Positions 32,275-45,024 of a DNA stretch of 64,000 bases are shown one piece after another. The stretch is taken from NCBI GenBank assembly GCA_029378245.1, contig JARKIF010000045.1, forward strand, positions 310,001 to 374,000, written 5' to 3'. The position numbers and the translations under genes are program-made. Each line of letters starts with the position of its first letter. Positions within the stretch are counted from its first letter, which is position 1. This stretch comes from Roridomyces roridus (taxonomy: Eukaryota; Basidiomycota; Agaricomycetes; Agaricales; Mycenaceae). Under the pieces are notes generated by a model that saw only the letters and a program-made list of their open reading frames with translations, did not search any database and was not told where the DNA came from.

Positions 32275-35200
32275 ATGTCCGACTCCGAGTACAGCAGCGA
32301 CGAGCCGCAGGACGTGCCTCGCGATCCTACAACCCTCAAACCCCTCAACCCTCGCCGACTGCTCTTTGAACCCGTCATTGGCCGCGTCGTAGACGCTCTC
32401 GGCGGATATGAAGCTGGCACGTACCGCATGGGCGACGAAGCCAATGGTTGTCTCAAAGACTTGAAGAAGCTGTGGAGGAAGGACGATACCGACGACGAAC
32501 GAACAGTGGCGCGTATTTTCTGGGAGAAACGCGTACTATCCAACGATTTAATCCCAATACTCCTCTTGACGGCTGGGGCAGGCCAAGTCGAGGACAAACG
32601 CGCCATCTCGTGTGCCGACCTCATTTCAGCCATGACGTGGCCCATTGACATGGTGGAGGAGCTGGCAGAGCTCGACCCAGGCGAACGCGCCGATTTCACG
32701 CAGCTACACCAAGCCCACCAACATTACAAGGCTGCCATCCTCCAGCCCCAAGTCATGTCCTCCCTCTTCAGTCTGCTACTCCCCCCTCTCGCCAAATCCC
32801 CCCGAGAGCGAAGCCTTCGCGACAATCAGGTCGCTGCCCTCGTTTTGCATATCGTGCGGAACCTGGCTGCCATCCGTGATCCAGAGGGGCTGCAATCCCG
32901 CCTCTTGCGTGCCCTCCAGGAGACGCACATCATCGACCTACTCCTCACGGCTGCCGCCAATGCCGATGCCGATCCACTTCTCGCTGGCTGGAACACGCTG
33001 GTTTTGGAGATTTTCTTTCTATTGTTTCGGGGCACGCCACCCAAGGCTCTGATAGAACAACCCAAGGTGCGTCTCATTCTAACGAATATAACGGTTTCTC
33101 ATAAAGGCTAGGTCGCTCTCCAACGTCTCCTAGCAGCCGAGGCCCGTGCCGCCCCTGCCCCAACAAGCCGTCACTCTCGTTTTGGAACGACCATCGTAGT
33201 CTCTTCAAAGACCTCAGCCGCCGCTTCTGCTGCCACTGCTTCAGCTACCAGCAGCCGAGACCAAGGACCCTCTGCCAGAGCCTTGGTACACAGCACTGCT
33301 CCCACCCCCTTCCTCCTCGACGCGGGCAAGCGCCCTGTGCGTGCGCGCGCTGCCAACGCTACCGAGGCTGCACTTGCAGACAATCTCAGCCCAGAGGCAC
33401 GCGACGTTTTGCGTCAACTCGCTCGCTCGTTCCTCAAGGACGGCGTATTCAATCCCTTCCTAACTGGGTTGCTGAAGGATATCCGGATGGAGCGCTCGTG
33501 GGCTACGGGTGACCGGGTGGGGATGTGGGTCCTTGCAGTCGTGCGTTGGGTGGCGGCGTTCTTCCTGGTCGATGGGACGGCCGATGAGGGGAAGAAACGC
33601 GAGTTTGGGCATGTGGGCGCTGCAGTGGAGAGTGGCTTTGTTTCGTGGGTACTGAGGCGGATGCACGATGCATCGGAGGAGAAGGTGCGTTTCTACTCTG
33701 CAGTCTCTTCCTTTCTTGATGTGGCTACAGCCGAAAGGATGGGCGACGTTGTATGCGGGCATGGGCTGCCTGACGCAGGTCCTCCTTCTCTTGGATGCCA
33801 TTTCCGCATCTGCCACTGGAGACGATGATACGGATGCAGATGCTGCCAGAACGCTCACGACACAGTTGATCTATGCTGGCGCACCTCTTGACTTGGCGCT
33901 CGAATGTCTCCGCGCCACATCGGTTATATCAGCTGCGGGGCGCGGGCCGGCTTTCCTCGATGCAGCAGTCCACTTTGCCTATGCCCTTGTACGCATGCTG
34001 GAGCGTGGTGGCGAGGGGACCTATGTCCGGCGGGCAAAGAAGCAAAAGAAGAAGGGCGGGGAAGATGATGCTCCAGACGATGCTGAGGAGGAGCGGAGGA
34101 GGAAGCAGGCAGAGAAGGAGACGACGTTCTCTCTGGAGGCGTTTGAGATGGTACGGTCTTTCTTTGCATATAATCGCTGCTAACGCCATCTAGAAATTCG
34201 CTAGTGCTGAGATCACACATGCCCTGCTGCTACAGCTCGCACGCTTCAAAGAGCTCGAGACAGACTCTGAGGCGCTCCGGCGTGTCGTCAGCTTACTTCA
34301 TCGAGTGGCCGTCCGTGCCAAGGCAGAGGGCTTATTCTTCAATGTACGCAAAAAAAAGTACTTTGTCGGCACTGGCTAACCTACGTCCAGGTATCGACAC
34401 TATATCTCTTTCAGACGATCTTGGCCGCGCAAAAGACGTTCCCGCGGGACCAGCCGCATCGCGACCTTGTTGCTCTAGTGACGTTTGTGCTCAGACGCTT
34501 TTTCAAGGCGTTGCAGGAGGAACCGTTCTTGGCTGTCGAGGTGCGTTATAGCCTCCTATCGTCCGTTTCTACTGGCCGTCGGGCACTCGCGATTTGCGAA
34601 TTTTTATGCTCACGTCTGCTGGGTTTCGCTTTTGCCTCTGCCTTTGCATGCATGCGTTCAAGGGATGCTAAACTGACTGACTGACTGTTATCTATCTCTA
34701 GGCGTTCTTTCCGAAGAACCGGGGTCACTGGAAGGCGTTCTCGAGCTGGGAGCCGCCGGAGAAGGAAAAGGGGGTGCGGGCGCTGCGTGCGGAGGAAAAG
34801 GCTGCGCAGACCGAGGTCCAGGTCAAGCGGGGGTATTCTTGGAGCGAGCAGCTGGGTATTGTTGTCAAGGCGCTCGTTGACGCGGACCAGTTGGATCTCG
34901 TGAATTGGACGATAGACGTGAGTAACGCTCGTGATGCCCGCCCGCCCGAAGATGCCGGATACTAACATCCATGACTGTAGATCCTCGGTACAGTGATACG
35001 GCAGTGGGAGCTGATCGCCAACGAGGCCATCGAGGCGGGGAAAGCCGATGCAGGTGGTGATGCTGCCCCCGAGGATGACGAGGAAGATGAGGACGTTCTG
35101 GCGAAGAGAATGGCGGAGAAGCTCGATACACCGTCGAGCGAGATGCGCGAGAAGATGGTTGATTACCGTTGAGTCGTTTTCGCTGGCAGGGGGGTATTCT

Positions 35201-36288
35201 CTCGAGTCTGATTCCCCACAGGAATCCCCTATACGAGTGACCGAGAGGCCGATGCCGCCTCGAAGAATCCTCAGCTCAAACTTCTCTTCCGGCTCGCCAA
35301 GTTTATCCTCCTGCCTGAAGGTCTGTTCTGTCTATTATGCTGGTTAATACAACGCTGACTCTACTCTAATTAATAACGCGTAGGACCGGATGGATCGGAG
35401 CCCGAGTGGTGTGTCGGTGCGGACGTCCCGCCAGCTGATCTTGAGCGCACCCGGAAGGTTATCAAGCAGTTCCTGGTCACGCCAATTAACCTCGAGGGCA
35501 AGAAGGCGACTGAGCTTCTGACAAAGACGCGTCGGTCGCGTCGGGCGCGTTCGCCGTCGCTGTCGTCCGAGTCTGGTGGGGAATTCAGTGATAATGGGAG
35601 TGGTGGGGAGGCTGGCGATGGGTCGGGGAAGCACAAGAAGAAGAAGAAGAAGAAGGGCGGGGAGGAGGAGGGGAGGAGGGAGCGCGCCAAGAAGAAGGAG
35701 CTGGAGTACAAGTCGGCGCAGTTCATTGAGGACAGCGACGAGGAGTACGGGGATATTGACGCGTTCTTGGAGAAGGAGAAGGAGATGCGGGAGAGGATTT
35801 TGCGGACTGCAGAAGAGGCGGGAAGGAGTGCGCCGATGAAGGCGACGGGCACGAAGAAACGGAAGAAGAAGGACGCGCCTGTGGGCGAGGGCAAGCGGAA
35901 GAAGAAACAGCGTAAAGCGGACGACGAGGACGAGGATGTCTTTGGCTCGCGACCCGTCGAGGAGGAGGATCCTACCCCTCCTTCACGACCCCGCCCCAAG
36001 CCTCGTTTCAAAGGCGGCAGGCGATCATCGCCAGAAACAGCACCCGAGACGGAGGATGCTGTCGCCGATTCTCCTCCTCAACGCCCAAGACCCAAGCCTC
36101 GTTTCAAAGGCAAAGTCGCGCAGGTGACGCCAGAGACAGGCACATTGGCTCAAATGGACGTGGACGAGGATGCCGCCGCTACGGTGTCCGCGGGGGTGCC
36201 CGAGGCGGGGAGCTCGGACGAGGAAACGATGAGGGGTTTAAGTCGGCGCAGGACAAATCGACTGGTCGTGTCAGACGACGAAGACTGA
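32275..36288 (+). CDS. tof1: Replication fork protection complex subunit Tof1/Swi1 (Timeless family)
   Basis: Nuclear protein which, with its Csm3/Swi3 partner, stabilises paused replication forks and transmits the S-phase checkpoint (family knowledge). ATG 32275 gives MSDSEYSSDEPQD. The Timeless N-terminal domain follows: LLFEPVIGRVVDALGGYEAG, LWRKDDTDDERTVARIF and NDLIPILLLTAG, later QVAALVLHIVRNLAAIRDPE. Further exons encode SPEARDVLRQLARSFLKDG with FNPFLTGLLKDIRMER, ETTFSLEAFEM, FFPKNRGHWKAFSSWEP, YSWSEQLGIVVKALVD and FRLAKFILLP. The C-terminus is long, charged and disordered, with lysine runs and a duplicated RPRPKPRFKG motif. It ends RRRTNRLVVSDDED. About eight short introns (the first after EQPK, GTGCGT) join the exons in phase. 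Length about 1,180-1,200 residues, normal for the family. Confidence 0.9.
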
Positions 36289-37765
36289 CACCTCCGAGTG
36301 GATCTAGACTTTGATATCTGGGGTGGTAACCAAGGGATGGTCCTCCCCAGCTGGACGACTGGCTGGGACCTACTTTACTTATCAGCAGCGAAGACCCTGT
36401 GTTGCATGTGCGGAAGAACTTGATTTTGTTTTTTTTCCCCGTCCTTTTCGAATCTTCCACTGAACTTTTTTTTCTTGGAGGGCGGCGACCCAGGCCAAAG
36501 CCGAGTTTGGATTGGCTGCCGTGCCCCTTGATACACACTGGAGCTCGGCGCACACCGCCCTGACTTCCGTGCTCCTCCGCCCGTCCGTTGGCCTGGACCT
36601 TGCAATGCGTTCAAGCTCGGACCGGTCGACGGCCATGATGCTCCGATATGAGCCCTTTTTTGTGGGGCGACATGTCAAGCAAAATTGGCCGCGATGCACA
36701 AAGACGCTCGTCTGTGGTGGGCTTACTGTGGCCGATTCGGGCCTTCCTTTTGGGCTCTGTGCTGTCTCTGACTGGTAAAGTTTTGAGTCGAGGGAACCGT
36801 ATCGGTCGGAGACGTTGCGTTGCCGAACAGGCGAGGCGAGGCGTATATGCGAGCACGCCGGCGGCAGGAGGGTCTGAGAATAAATGCAATCATATCAACG
36901 GGCCACCTATTTTGAAAGACGTGCAGGGTGTGTGCGTGGGTTCATGCGCTCCTGTCTGTCTTGGGAATTAATGGGAAATGCAGGAGAGAGGCTGGTTGCC
37001 AGGTGCCCCTTGTTAGTTGTTGTCCCTTGTTCATTCTGTCAGAAAGGCACGGCGACGAGGATGATGACGAATGGCGACGACGACGACAAGGCCCGCCCTC
37101 ACACCGCCGACGTGCGAGGAAATGAAGGTGCAGATTACAATTTTTGTCTGGTCTGGAGGAAAGCATATGTGCCCAGTTGGGAGATCCCGAACGGGGCGGG
37201 GGGTTATGTAAAGGGGCGAATTTGCTTCCGTCTGTGGAGATACTCTGTTGCTATTTTCGCACTCCGCGGCAGCTTGGGTACCGCAGGATGTGCCGTAATT
37301 CCAAGAAGTGTGGGTTGATGAAACATGGGAGAAGGTCTGGGACGATTGGACCTCGGGGAGAGGCTGTACTGAAAAGGCAAGGGTCGGACGCCACTAGCCC
37401 GTTTAGATTGTCAGGAAGGCACACGCGGGTTTGGAAAGGCTCCAAACATTGATCGGCGACCTCATATGGGAGAAAGAAAAAAAAGAGTCCGGTGGGCAGC
37501 GTCGGTGGAGGAGCAGTATAGAAGGGAAGGGGGGCTGTCTCTGGGCTCAAACTAGCTCAAATGAAGTCTAGAAACGGGCGCAGATTTTCTTCCAAATGGA
37601 TTCATCGCTTGTTCTCACAAGGGCTCGTCGCTTGATGGCTGCGACAACATAAAGCAACAAAAAAGTGGACGTCTGCTCCTCCTCCGATTCCTTATAATAC
37701 TCTTTCCACCCTCCAACCACATCCCACTGCCTCTCCCCAACTTACGTTAAAACTTACTATCCTTG
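36289..37765. other. 1.5-kb non-coding stretch before the bZIP gene
   Basis: Contains the TOF1 3' flank and the long upstream region of the bZIP gene. Several short frames occur but none has motifs or splice continuity. A pyrimidine-rich tract lies at about 37675-37740, just before the bZIP start. Confidence 0.5.
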
Positions 37766-38900
37766 ATGTCCTCTGTAAGCGGTCATACGGCACCTGCAGA
37801 ACGCCCCGAGCGCAGCCGTAACGCCAAGGCACAAGCGAGGCATCGCGCAAAGCGAAAGGCCTACATCGAGCAGGTGCGTCGGTCGTCCAGCACGTCTTGC
37901 AGCGCGTCTGACGCGGTATACAGCTCGAACAGACCGTGACCAAGCTCCAGACGGCCCTTGGCTTCACCCCAGAGCAAGTCGCGGCTCTTCCACCTCCCCT
38001 TGCCAAAATCCGCGAGCTCGAGCAGGAAAACGCCCGTCTCAGCAAGGAGAATGAGGACCTCCATCGCATGCTGTCGGAGAGCAATGGAGGAAGACCTCTA
38101 CCGCTCGACCTTGGCCGGCGGAGCTCGCTGACGTCGTTTGGGAACGATTCGCGGTGCGGGGACCGCGAAACCTACAACAAGAGGCGGAAAATGGACTCCA
38201 TCGACGACGTTTACATTGTGAGTCGCGTTTTTTTCTCGGTCGCATATGGTGCCTTGATGGATTCCGCAGCAGAGCCCGCCCGGCTCGTCCCACAACGACA
38301 ATCTTGGGCGGCCACCGCCTTTGACCATTCCCTCCCAGTCAGCATTGCCTCACCACTATCCTGCCTCTGCCCACCCGTCAAACCATTCCAGCTCCAGCCA
38401 CACAGGCCCCACGTCGTCGTCCATGTTTGGCCTTAACCCGCCGCCTGCGCCCTTCCAAATCCCCAACACCCCGTCGGGGTCGAGCTCGACGTCGAGCCCA
38501 CCGTTTTCGGCGAGTCTTTTTCCCTCATAGGCGTACGCGCTGCGAGACCTACTCTGGATCCTAGTGACCATCCGCTCCATTTAGCCCGCCCAAATGCACT
38601 CGTCCAACTCGCCCGTCAGTCACCGGCCTTCATTAAGCGGTCTTTCAAGTTACTCTCAAAGCGGCAGCCAGTACCAGCCAGTAAAAGCCGAGGACGAATA
38701 CGTGAGTGTCCGTGAGCCACTTGTGCGCCAGAGTCTGATCACCGTGCGCTCGCTAGTCGTCCAACCACCACCAGTCGAATCATCATTCCTCTTCGCACTC
38801 GAGCCACGGATACACCCTCCCGCCCTTCTCGCAGACGATGCCGGAGCACGTGGACAACTGGCACGGATACTCGTCTGAACGAGCCCCATTACATCGCTAG
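37766..38900 (+). CDS. bZIP transcription factor
   Basis: Nuclear DNA-binding protein. Exon 1 (37766-37873) encodes MSSVSGHTAPAERPERSRN and the basic region RNAKAQARHRAKRKAYIEQ, which fits the N-x7-R bZIP rule. Exon 2 starts at 37924 with the zipper LEQTVTKLQTALGFT and LEQENARLSKENEDLHRML. Later exons are Ser/Pro/His-rich (SSSSHTGPTSSSMFGLNPPP), low-complexity activation-type sequence. Intron 2 is 38218-38269. The join between 38520 and 38594 is unclear: the frame hits TAG at 38528-38530 and my best acceptor is TTTAG near 38583. The final exon after the GTGAGT intron (38701-38759) ends GYSSERAPLHR at 38900. The zipper is split between exons 1 and 2. Confidence 0.75.
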
Positions 38901-39537
38901 ACTTGGCTCTTTTTACGTTTATTTCGGTAGACTTGCCCCGTCCCCAAAACCCAAATACGCTCTGAAATTGTGTACACATCCATATCTGCACCTGCTTTCA
39001 TCGCTGCTCTCTCTTTCTCTCGTCCTAATTCCTTTCATTTATGCATACATACCATACGATTATTTTGCCCGCCCCTGGTCTGGCGGACCCACCCACCGTA
39101 GATGAGAAGTTTGTTTAGCTGATAGAAGCCGTTTGCAGTACACTGCAGGTTGCCGATCTTACGCGACGGGTTACGAGCTTTTTACGAGACGCGGTGCGAA
39201 CGGTATGCCGGCATGAAAGGAATTGCCGTTGACGCGACGACGCGTCTCAAAAGAAACGCGTAGAAAGAACAGAGCTGTTTGGTCAAAGAACGGCGATATG
39301 GATAAACGGACGGGCGTGCGTGCATTGTTCCAAGTTCCGTGTGGCGCTCAAGGGTTCTTTGTTCAAGAAAATAGGTCAAGAGAGTCGTGCCCCCAGTGGC
39401 AACAGCATCTGCATCTTGTCCTTCTTCTTCTGCTTCTTCTCTGCTATTCCTGACACCCGTCTGATTGAATCTGCAACTCAATTTCACCTGTTGTGCGGCA
39501 TCCCCGACCGAATCTGTGGACGAGAATATTACAAGCG
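38901..39537. other. Intergenic, no gene recognised
   Basis: 3' flank of the bZIP gene and 5' flank of the transaldolase-like gene. Only short overlapping frames are present. Confidence 0.5.
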
Positions 39538-41325
39538 ATGCATTCCCGGCGTCCAATAATTAATCATCGCGGAAATGGACGTGGAAATGGATGCAGTGGC
39601 CGCGGGGAAGAAGAAGGATACGAAAAGGAAAAGGCGACCAAGTCAAATTCAACTGCGAGTACCAGCAAGTCGCAGGACCAACCAAAGCAACAACGAGCCG
39701 CGATTTTGGCGGACACGCTTGATTATGCTGGTGCGCAGCCACTCTTTTCTTTTATATTGGCATTATTCAATTGAATTGCGCGTCTAGCTGTGTCGATGTA
39801 TAATCAAGATGTTCGGGGCGCGGTGATGACCCCCGCCAGTCTTTTGACCGCGCTCGAAGACCCGAAAGACGAGTCGGTGTTTTATCATCTGTGGGTGGCG
39901 GCGCGTCAAGCTGTGGAAGAAGGTTGCAGGTCAGTTTGAATTGTACATTGGCGCCCGAGAAGCAAGCTCACTGGCAGGGTAGGCGGGGAGGTATGGAACT
40001 CAGGGCCATATTGCGGGACGCGATGGAGCGATTGGTGCGTGATAATACATACCTTGGGCGGGGGTCGGCTGACATTATTCCCATTCAATCCATTCGACCT
40101 TCCCAATTGGTTTCAATTTGATGCTGATAAATTCCACCCCGCCGCCGCCGATAGGTCGTCGAGGCGGGATGGGCGCTGCGCGAGCGAAGCGGAGGACGAT
40201 TGATCGCGTTTGTAGACCCAAGAAGGTATGACGACGCGGGTGCCATGGCGCGCAGTGCACGGCGGTTAGTCCGACTATTCCGTTTGCGCGGGGTATCCCA
40301 AAGCGATGTCTTCATCAGCGTGCGTATCTTTGCCAGTTCTCCGTCATCCCTGCATTCTTGAAACAAAAAGAAAATAACTGAATTGTAGATCCCTGCCACG
40401 GAGGACGGGGTTGCGGCCGCGCGGGAGCTTGCAGAGCAGGGTATCCGAACTAACCTGACCCTGGTCGCTGGGCTCATGCACGCCGCTGTCTGTGCTGAAG
40501 CGGGCGCCACGACTGTGACCATCGCCGTCGGCCCGGTCAGCGTTTTTTAAAATACTTGATCGAAAACTTACTATTCGGAAAAGCTGCTTGATGCTCATGA
40601 ACGGAGGCGGGGTACAGCCTACCCAGACCTCGCACTGCACCCAGGCATAGAGATCATCCAGGCGATCCAGGCGTACTTTGAGCTGCACAACCTCAACGCA
40701 CGGCTCGTCGGACGGGATTTTCGCAAGGTGTGTGCCAGTGATCGAATCGAGATTTCTTCGGTCGGCGTCTGAATTATTCATTCATTCATTCTTCGGCTAG
40801 TTTCGTGAATTGCAAGCGTTGCCAGGGTTCGACGCCATCTGCTTAACCGAAACTCAGCTCGCCGTGCCGCGATGGCAGGCCACGGCGCGTGGAGGCAGTG
40901 CCAAGGCGCGTCACGCTGCGCGCGCCCCCGCGGCGGACATGCGTGCCAGGCAGGCCCAGCGCCCCTCCGAGTTCCTAGAACACGTGTCCGGTGCGGGGTT
41001 CATGGAATGGATGTCTGCCTCTGCACGGGAGATCCTGGCCGAGGCGATGTTTCCGGCCCTCGAGCATATGGAGATCAAGATGAATATAATCGAGCGGACG
41101 ATGCAGCGAGAGGTTGCGTGGCAACTGACGCTCAGGCGGACAGTCAGCTTGCGGGAGCTCGAGGTGGGACTCGAGCAGGGCCGCACGGAGCCACAGCCAA
41201 CTCCGCCGCCGGCCAATCGGGAATCTGGGCCTGAAAATGAAAAGACGACCAAGAAGGATACAGGGAGCACCAGGACGCCGCTGGGAGATCAGGACAACGT
41301 GCAGGACCCAAATGAATATTTCTGA
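39538..41325 (+). CDS. Transaldolase-like protein without the Schiff-base lysine
   Basis: TIM-barrel protein of the transaldolase superfamily. I take ATG 39538 (MHSRRPIINHRGNGRGNG) as start. Exons then encode RAAILADTLDYA, VSMYNQDVRGAVMTPASLLT and WVAARQAVEEG. After introns come YDDAGAMARSARRLVRLF and the core: DVFIS|IPATEDGVAAARELAE, GIRTNLTLVAGLMHAAVCAE and AGATTVTIAVGP, then HPGIEIIQAIQAYFELH. In classical transaldolases the position corresponding to the Ser of FIS-IPATEDG is the catalytic lysine (IK-x-AST/PAT-W-x-G). Here it falls at an exon junction and is serine. The C-terminus (about 170 residues, SAREILAEAMFPALEHMEIK) is extra and charged. It may be a non-enzymatic or altered paralogue. 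The central exons (39900-40160) are the least certain part of the model. Confidence 0.7.
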
Positions 41326-41599
41326 GAATTGAAATGCTGTAGAGAATTCTGATAGATGGTCAGAGTCGGTGTTAGCGGGACGAAAGAGACAGCCTCCGGT
41401 GCGTAGACGACGGCCTGGCATCTAGATTCCTTTCCCAACCTCGCCGCGTCCGTGGGTGTGAGTAGGTGTTTAGAAAAAAGCCCGTTGCGGGCCCGACGAA
41501 CTCGCACGCATGCCACGACCAGTTGGCCGCGGCAATGTGGGAAAATACAGAAAAAACACTCTTCTATATTCTCTCTAGATAAGAAAGCGTCTACTGCGT

Positions 41600-42712
41600 C
41601 TAGTTGGCAGCGGCGACGACGCGAAGGTCGCCGATCGACTGTGTGACAAAATCAGGCACGATGCTCGACGCCGTGGGGCCAGAAATATCAGCCTCTGCGG
41701 TGATGCCTGGAAGACACGGATGAGCCAGGGGACGGGTTAGGGGTATATGTAGGCCTACCAGTCAGCACGAGGAGAGTAGAGAGCCCGCCGTTCTGGCCAA
41801 AGAGAATGTCGGTATTCAGGCGGTCCCCGACCATTATAGTGCGCGTGGGATCAAAGTTAATTCTGAAGCAGATGAGTGCCTGGATAGAGAGACCGAGAGG
41901 AAGAAGAAGCGTACTTGGCCTTGATGCAGTCGAGCATGGTGCTGGCAGGCTTCCCGATGCTAATTGGATCGCGACCGAGAGCATACCGCAGGGGCGCACT
42001 GATGGCACCGGCGCCAGGGAGCAGGCCACCGCCGGCGGGGTACGTGCTGTCCTCGTTGGTGGCGAGGAAGACACAGTCGGGGTTGCGCGTCAAGTACTGG
42101 AAGGCCTTGCACAGTTTCGTGTAGTTGATCTGCATGTCGAGGCCGCAGAGGACAGCACCGACATCGGGGTCGAGCGTAAAGTCGTCGAGCGAGAAGGGCG
42201 CCAGGGTCACGTCTGCAGGGTCGGTTCCTCCGAGGAAAGATACACCCTCTTCTGCCAGCTCTTCCTCCACTCCCTTCTGCCCAATCACATACACCTTCTT
42301 GTCCTTGGGAAGCTTCATGACCGACGACACGTAGACCGCCGCAGCATACGCAGATCCGTAGATCTCGTCCTGAAGAAATATTGGTCACACAGGAGACGAA
42401 GACGATAACAAGACACACCACATGGGCCTCGACACCGAGAGCGTCAAACTTGCCCTTGTAGCTCTTCCTGGACTTGGTCGCGTTATTGGTGACAAAGATG
42501 ACCTTCTTCTCTGGGGTCGTGGATCAGGGATGGAGCCCAAGTCGAGCTCGAGGGGCCGACGTACTGCGACTGCGGAGGAGGTCAAGAACTTGGATGGCTC
42601 CGTCGATAAGACGATCGCCGTGCCAGAGCACCCCGTCGCAGTCGAACATCCAGGTCTCATACTTGTCTAGGAGGCCTTCATAGTCGGCAGCAGAGGAGAG
42701 ACGTGCGGCCAT
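41600..42712 (-). CDS. PHO13: HAD phosphatase, 4-nitrophenylphosphatase/phosphoglycolate phosphatase (Pho13 type)
   Basis: Cytosolic Mg-dependent phosphatase; the family repairs toxic side products such as 2-phosphoglycolate and 2-phospholactate (known for PGP/Pho13). It starts at 42712, MAARLSSAADYEGLLDKYET, with the nucleophile motif TWMFDCDGVLWHGD. Motif II KKVIFVTNNATKSRKSYKGK follows after an intron. The cap domain has KKVYVIGQKGVEEELAEEGV and AVLCGLDMQINYTKLCKAFQ. The C-terminal HAD motifs are ISIGKPASTMLDCI and PTRTIMVGDRLNTDILFGQN. The last short exon after LLVLTG ends VVAAAN with TAG at 41600-41602. About four introns. All catalytic residues are present. It is divergent from the amine oxidase, with 194 bp between starts. 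Confidence 0.9.
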
Positions 42713-42906
42713 CGAGGTTGGTCGTAAGCGATTTCCGTATTCGGATCTCTAGATCTTTCTTCACCATCGTAGACGATCGTTCTTGCTGCAAGATATTCGT
42801 CCAAAAGCTATCCAGGATGTCATGCCCATCGACGCGCTTGCGAAGAGCAACCAGATTTGATGCCGTGACTTGAGGCGTTGCCGCGAATTCGCTGTCACTT
42901 TTCACC

Positions 42907-44865
42907 ATGAAGGTCGCTGTCGTTGGCTCTGGAGCCGCTGGACTCGCTGCTACTTGGGTGGGCTTTCTGTGTGCGCCAATCGTTCGAGTCTAACGCGAAG
43001 AGTAGCTTCTGAACGAGCATACCGACCATCAAGTCCATCTGTATGAAGCGGATGACCGCCCGGGCGGACACGCGAATACCGTCAAGTTTGTACCTCCAGG
43101 GAAGAAGGAGGAGGAGGGGGTATGGGTTGACACGTAAGTCCACGTCCATACCAGGATCCCCATCTGAATAGCTTTCTAGCGGTTTCGTACGAGCTCAATA
43201 AATGCGCGTCTCCTCATCTAACTTTGACCAGATCGTCTTCAATCCCAGCACGTACCCCAACTTTATCAACTTCCTCAAGCAGCAAGGCATCCAATACGTC
43301 CCCACCGAAATGACCTTTAGCGTCTCTCGCGATCGCGGCGCGTTCGAGTGGGCGGGGGACAATCTCATGACGGTCTTCTGCCAGCCGTACCGCCTCGTCG
43401 ATCCAGAGATGTGGTGTCTCTTGTATGACGTCCTGCGGTTCAACGCGTGCTGCAGGAGCATTATCGCTACGCCTTACGACGGCACCGAAGAGTCGATTGG
43501 GGAGTACCTTGACCGGGAAGGGTATTCCGAGTCCTTCAAGGACAATTATCTGATCGTGAGCCTTCTGCCTTCATATCGTTCTGGGCCTCACGAAGATTGT
43601 AGCCGATGACTGCGTGTATATGGAGCACGCCCCCGGATAAATGTGCTATGGACTTTCCTGCCCGGACGCTGGTGCGTGCCTTCCTGCCCCTTGACTTTCG
43701 CTCATACGCGCCCAGATACAATTCTTGAACAATCACCACCTCTTGCAAATCACCGGCAAGCCTTCGTGGCTAACGTTAGCTGGCGGGAGGCAAGTCTCTT
43801 CATTGCGCGCAGAGCTCTTCTAATATACTCTGCAGCCGGGTCTACGTCAACAAGATACTTTCCAAGCTGCCAGCTGAGCAGCTGCACCTGTCGACGCCCA
43901 TCGCGGCCGTCAGCACCGAGGAGGGCACGAGCGGCGTGCAACTGACCACGGCGGGTGGTGTGATGGAGACGTACGACCACGTCATCTTTGCATGCCACTC
44001 GGATACGACACTCCAGATCCTGCGGGCGGGCGAGGGTATGACGAAGGACGAGGAGGAGATCCTGGGGATGTTCCAGTGGAATCGGAATGAGGCGATCCTT
44101 CATTCTGATGTTAATGTGAGTAGTGGAGCGCGAGGACGGAGTTGTGCATTGACTGTTCCGAGCAGCTCATGCCGCAGAGCAGACTTGCGTGGTCTTGCTG
44201 GAACTACCTCACGCAGTCGGTGCAGGACGCCCAGGGCAAACGCAAAGCGAATTCAGATCAAGTATCTTTGTACGTGGCCATCCTCCTCTCCACGCGTCAT
44301 CTTCTCACCCTCTTCCAGGACGTGTAAGTCACCTCCTCGAGTCCGGGGCACTTCAGCTGACTCTTCCCTAGACGGAATGAACGACCTCCAGCACATTTCC
44401 GAAAAGCAGCACGGCCCCGTCCTCGTCACGCTCAACCCGCCCTTCGAGCCCCGCACCGACCTCCAAGCAGGCCGGTGGCAGTACGACCACCCCGTGCTCG
44501 ACAGCACCGCTATCCGCGCTCAGAAACGCATGTCGGAGATCCAGCATACGCGCGGGTTGTCGTACGCCGGTGCGTGGCTCAAGTATGGGTTTCATGAAGA
44601 TGCGTTTGCGTCGGGGTTGGCTGCTGTCAGGCCGCTTGTCGGAAAGGGAGGACGAATGCCGTTTCAGATTGATTTGGAGGTGGATAGGAGGCCGCCGAGT
44701 GCGTGGGCCGCGGTGATGTTTTTTAGGCTGTTTGAGGGGAGTGGGGCGAGGGCTGGTGTGGCGCTTGTGGGAGGGTGGGGTATCGGCGTTCTTGGGTGGG
44801 TGTTGTGGTCCGTTTTTGGGTGGGGGAAGGAGTTGAGGGGGGGGAAGAGGGTCAAGTTGGATTGA
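42907..44865 (+). CDS. FAD-dependent amine oxidase-type oxidoreductase
   Basis: Flavoprotein of the amine oxidase/phytoene-desaturase superfamily; the subgroup with MKVAVVGSGAAGLAATW is often annotated as NAD(P)/FAD-binding protein and its substrate is unknown. The N-terminal Rossmann dinucleotide motif is GSGAAG, followed after an intron by VHLYEADDRPGGHANTVKF. The sequence DTGFIVFN is assembled across a 7-nt micro-exon (43180-43186, CGGTTTC). Later pieces are YPNFINFLKQQGIQYVP, DRGAFEWAGDNLM, HHLLQITGKPSWLTLAGGSR and VIFACHSDTTLQIL. The last large exon holds NDLQHISEKQHGPVLVTLNP, LSYAGAWLKYGFHEDAFASG and a C-terminal hydrophobic segment (about 44745-44815), possibly a membrane anchor. Seven or so introns. 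Confidence 0.85.
43180..43186 (+). other. 7-nt micro-exon of the amine oxidase
   Basis: Bracketed by ctag| and |gtac. The seven bases complete D-T-G-F between the exon ending GAC-AC (before GTAAGT) and the exon starting ATC-GTC-TTC, giving the family-typical DTGFIVFN. Without it the frame cannot be joined. Confidence 0.7.
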
Positions 44866-45024
44866 GTTTCGTGTCGCTTGTTACTGTACTCTCTTTTGTC
44901 TTTCAGCGTCACGTGACTGACGCGTCGATGGTCCGTGCACGAACGCGACTTTTGCGTTCCAAACAAGTTCCAGATATACTGAGGACCCGTCACCACCCGT
45001 CATGGCCCGTCGACGGCCGGGAAC

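Noticed and set aside
36375..36889. Gene in the TOF1-bZIP interval
   Set aside because: Overlapping short frames on both strands with no motif, splice continuity or coding bias.
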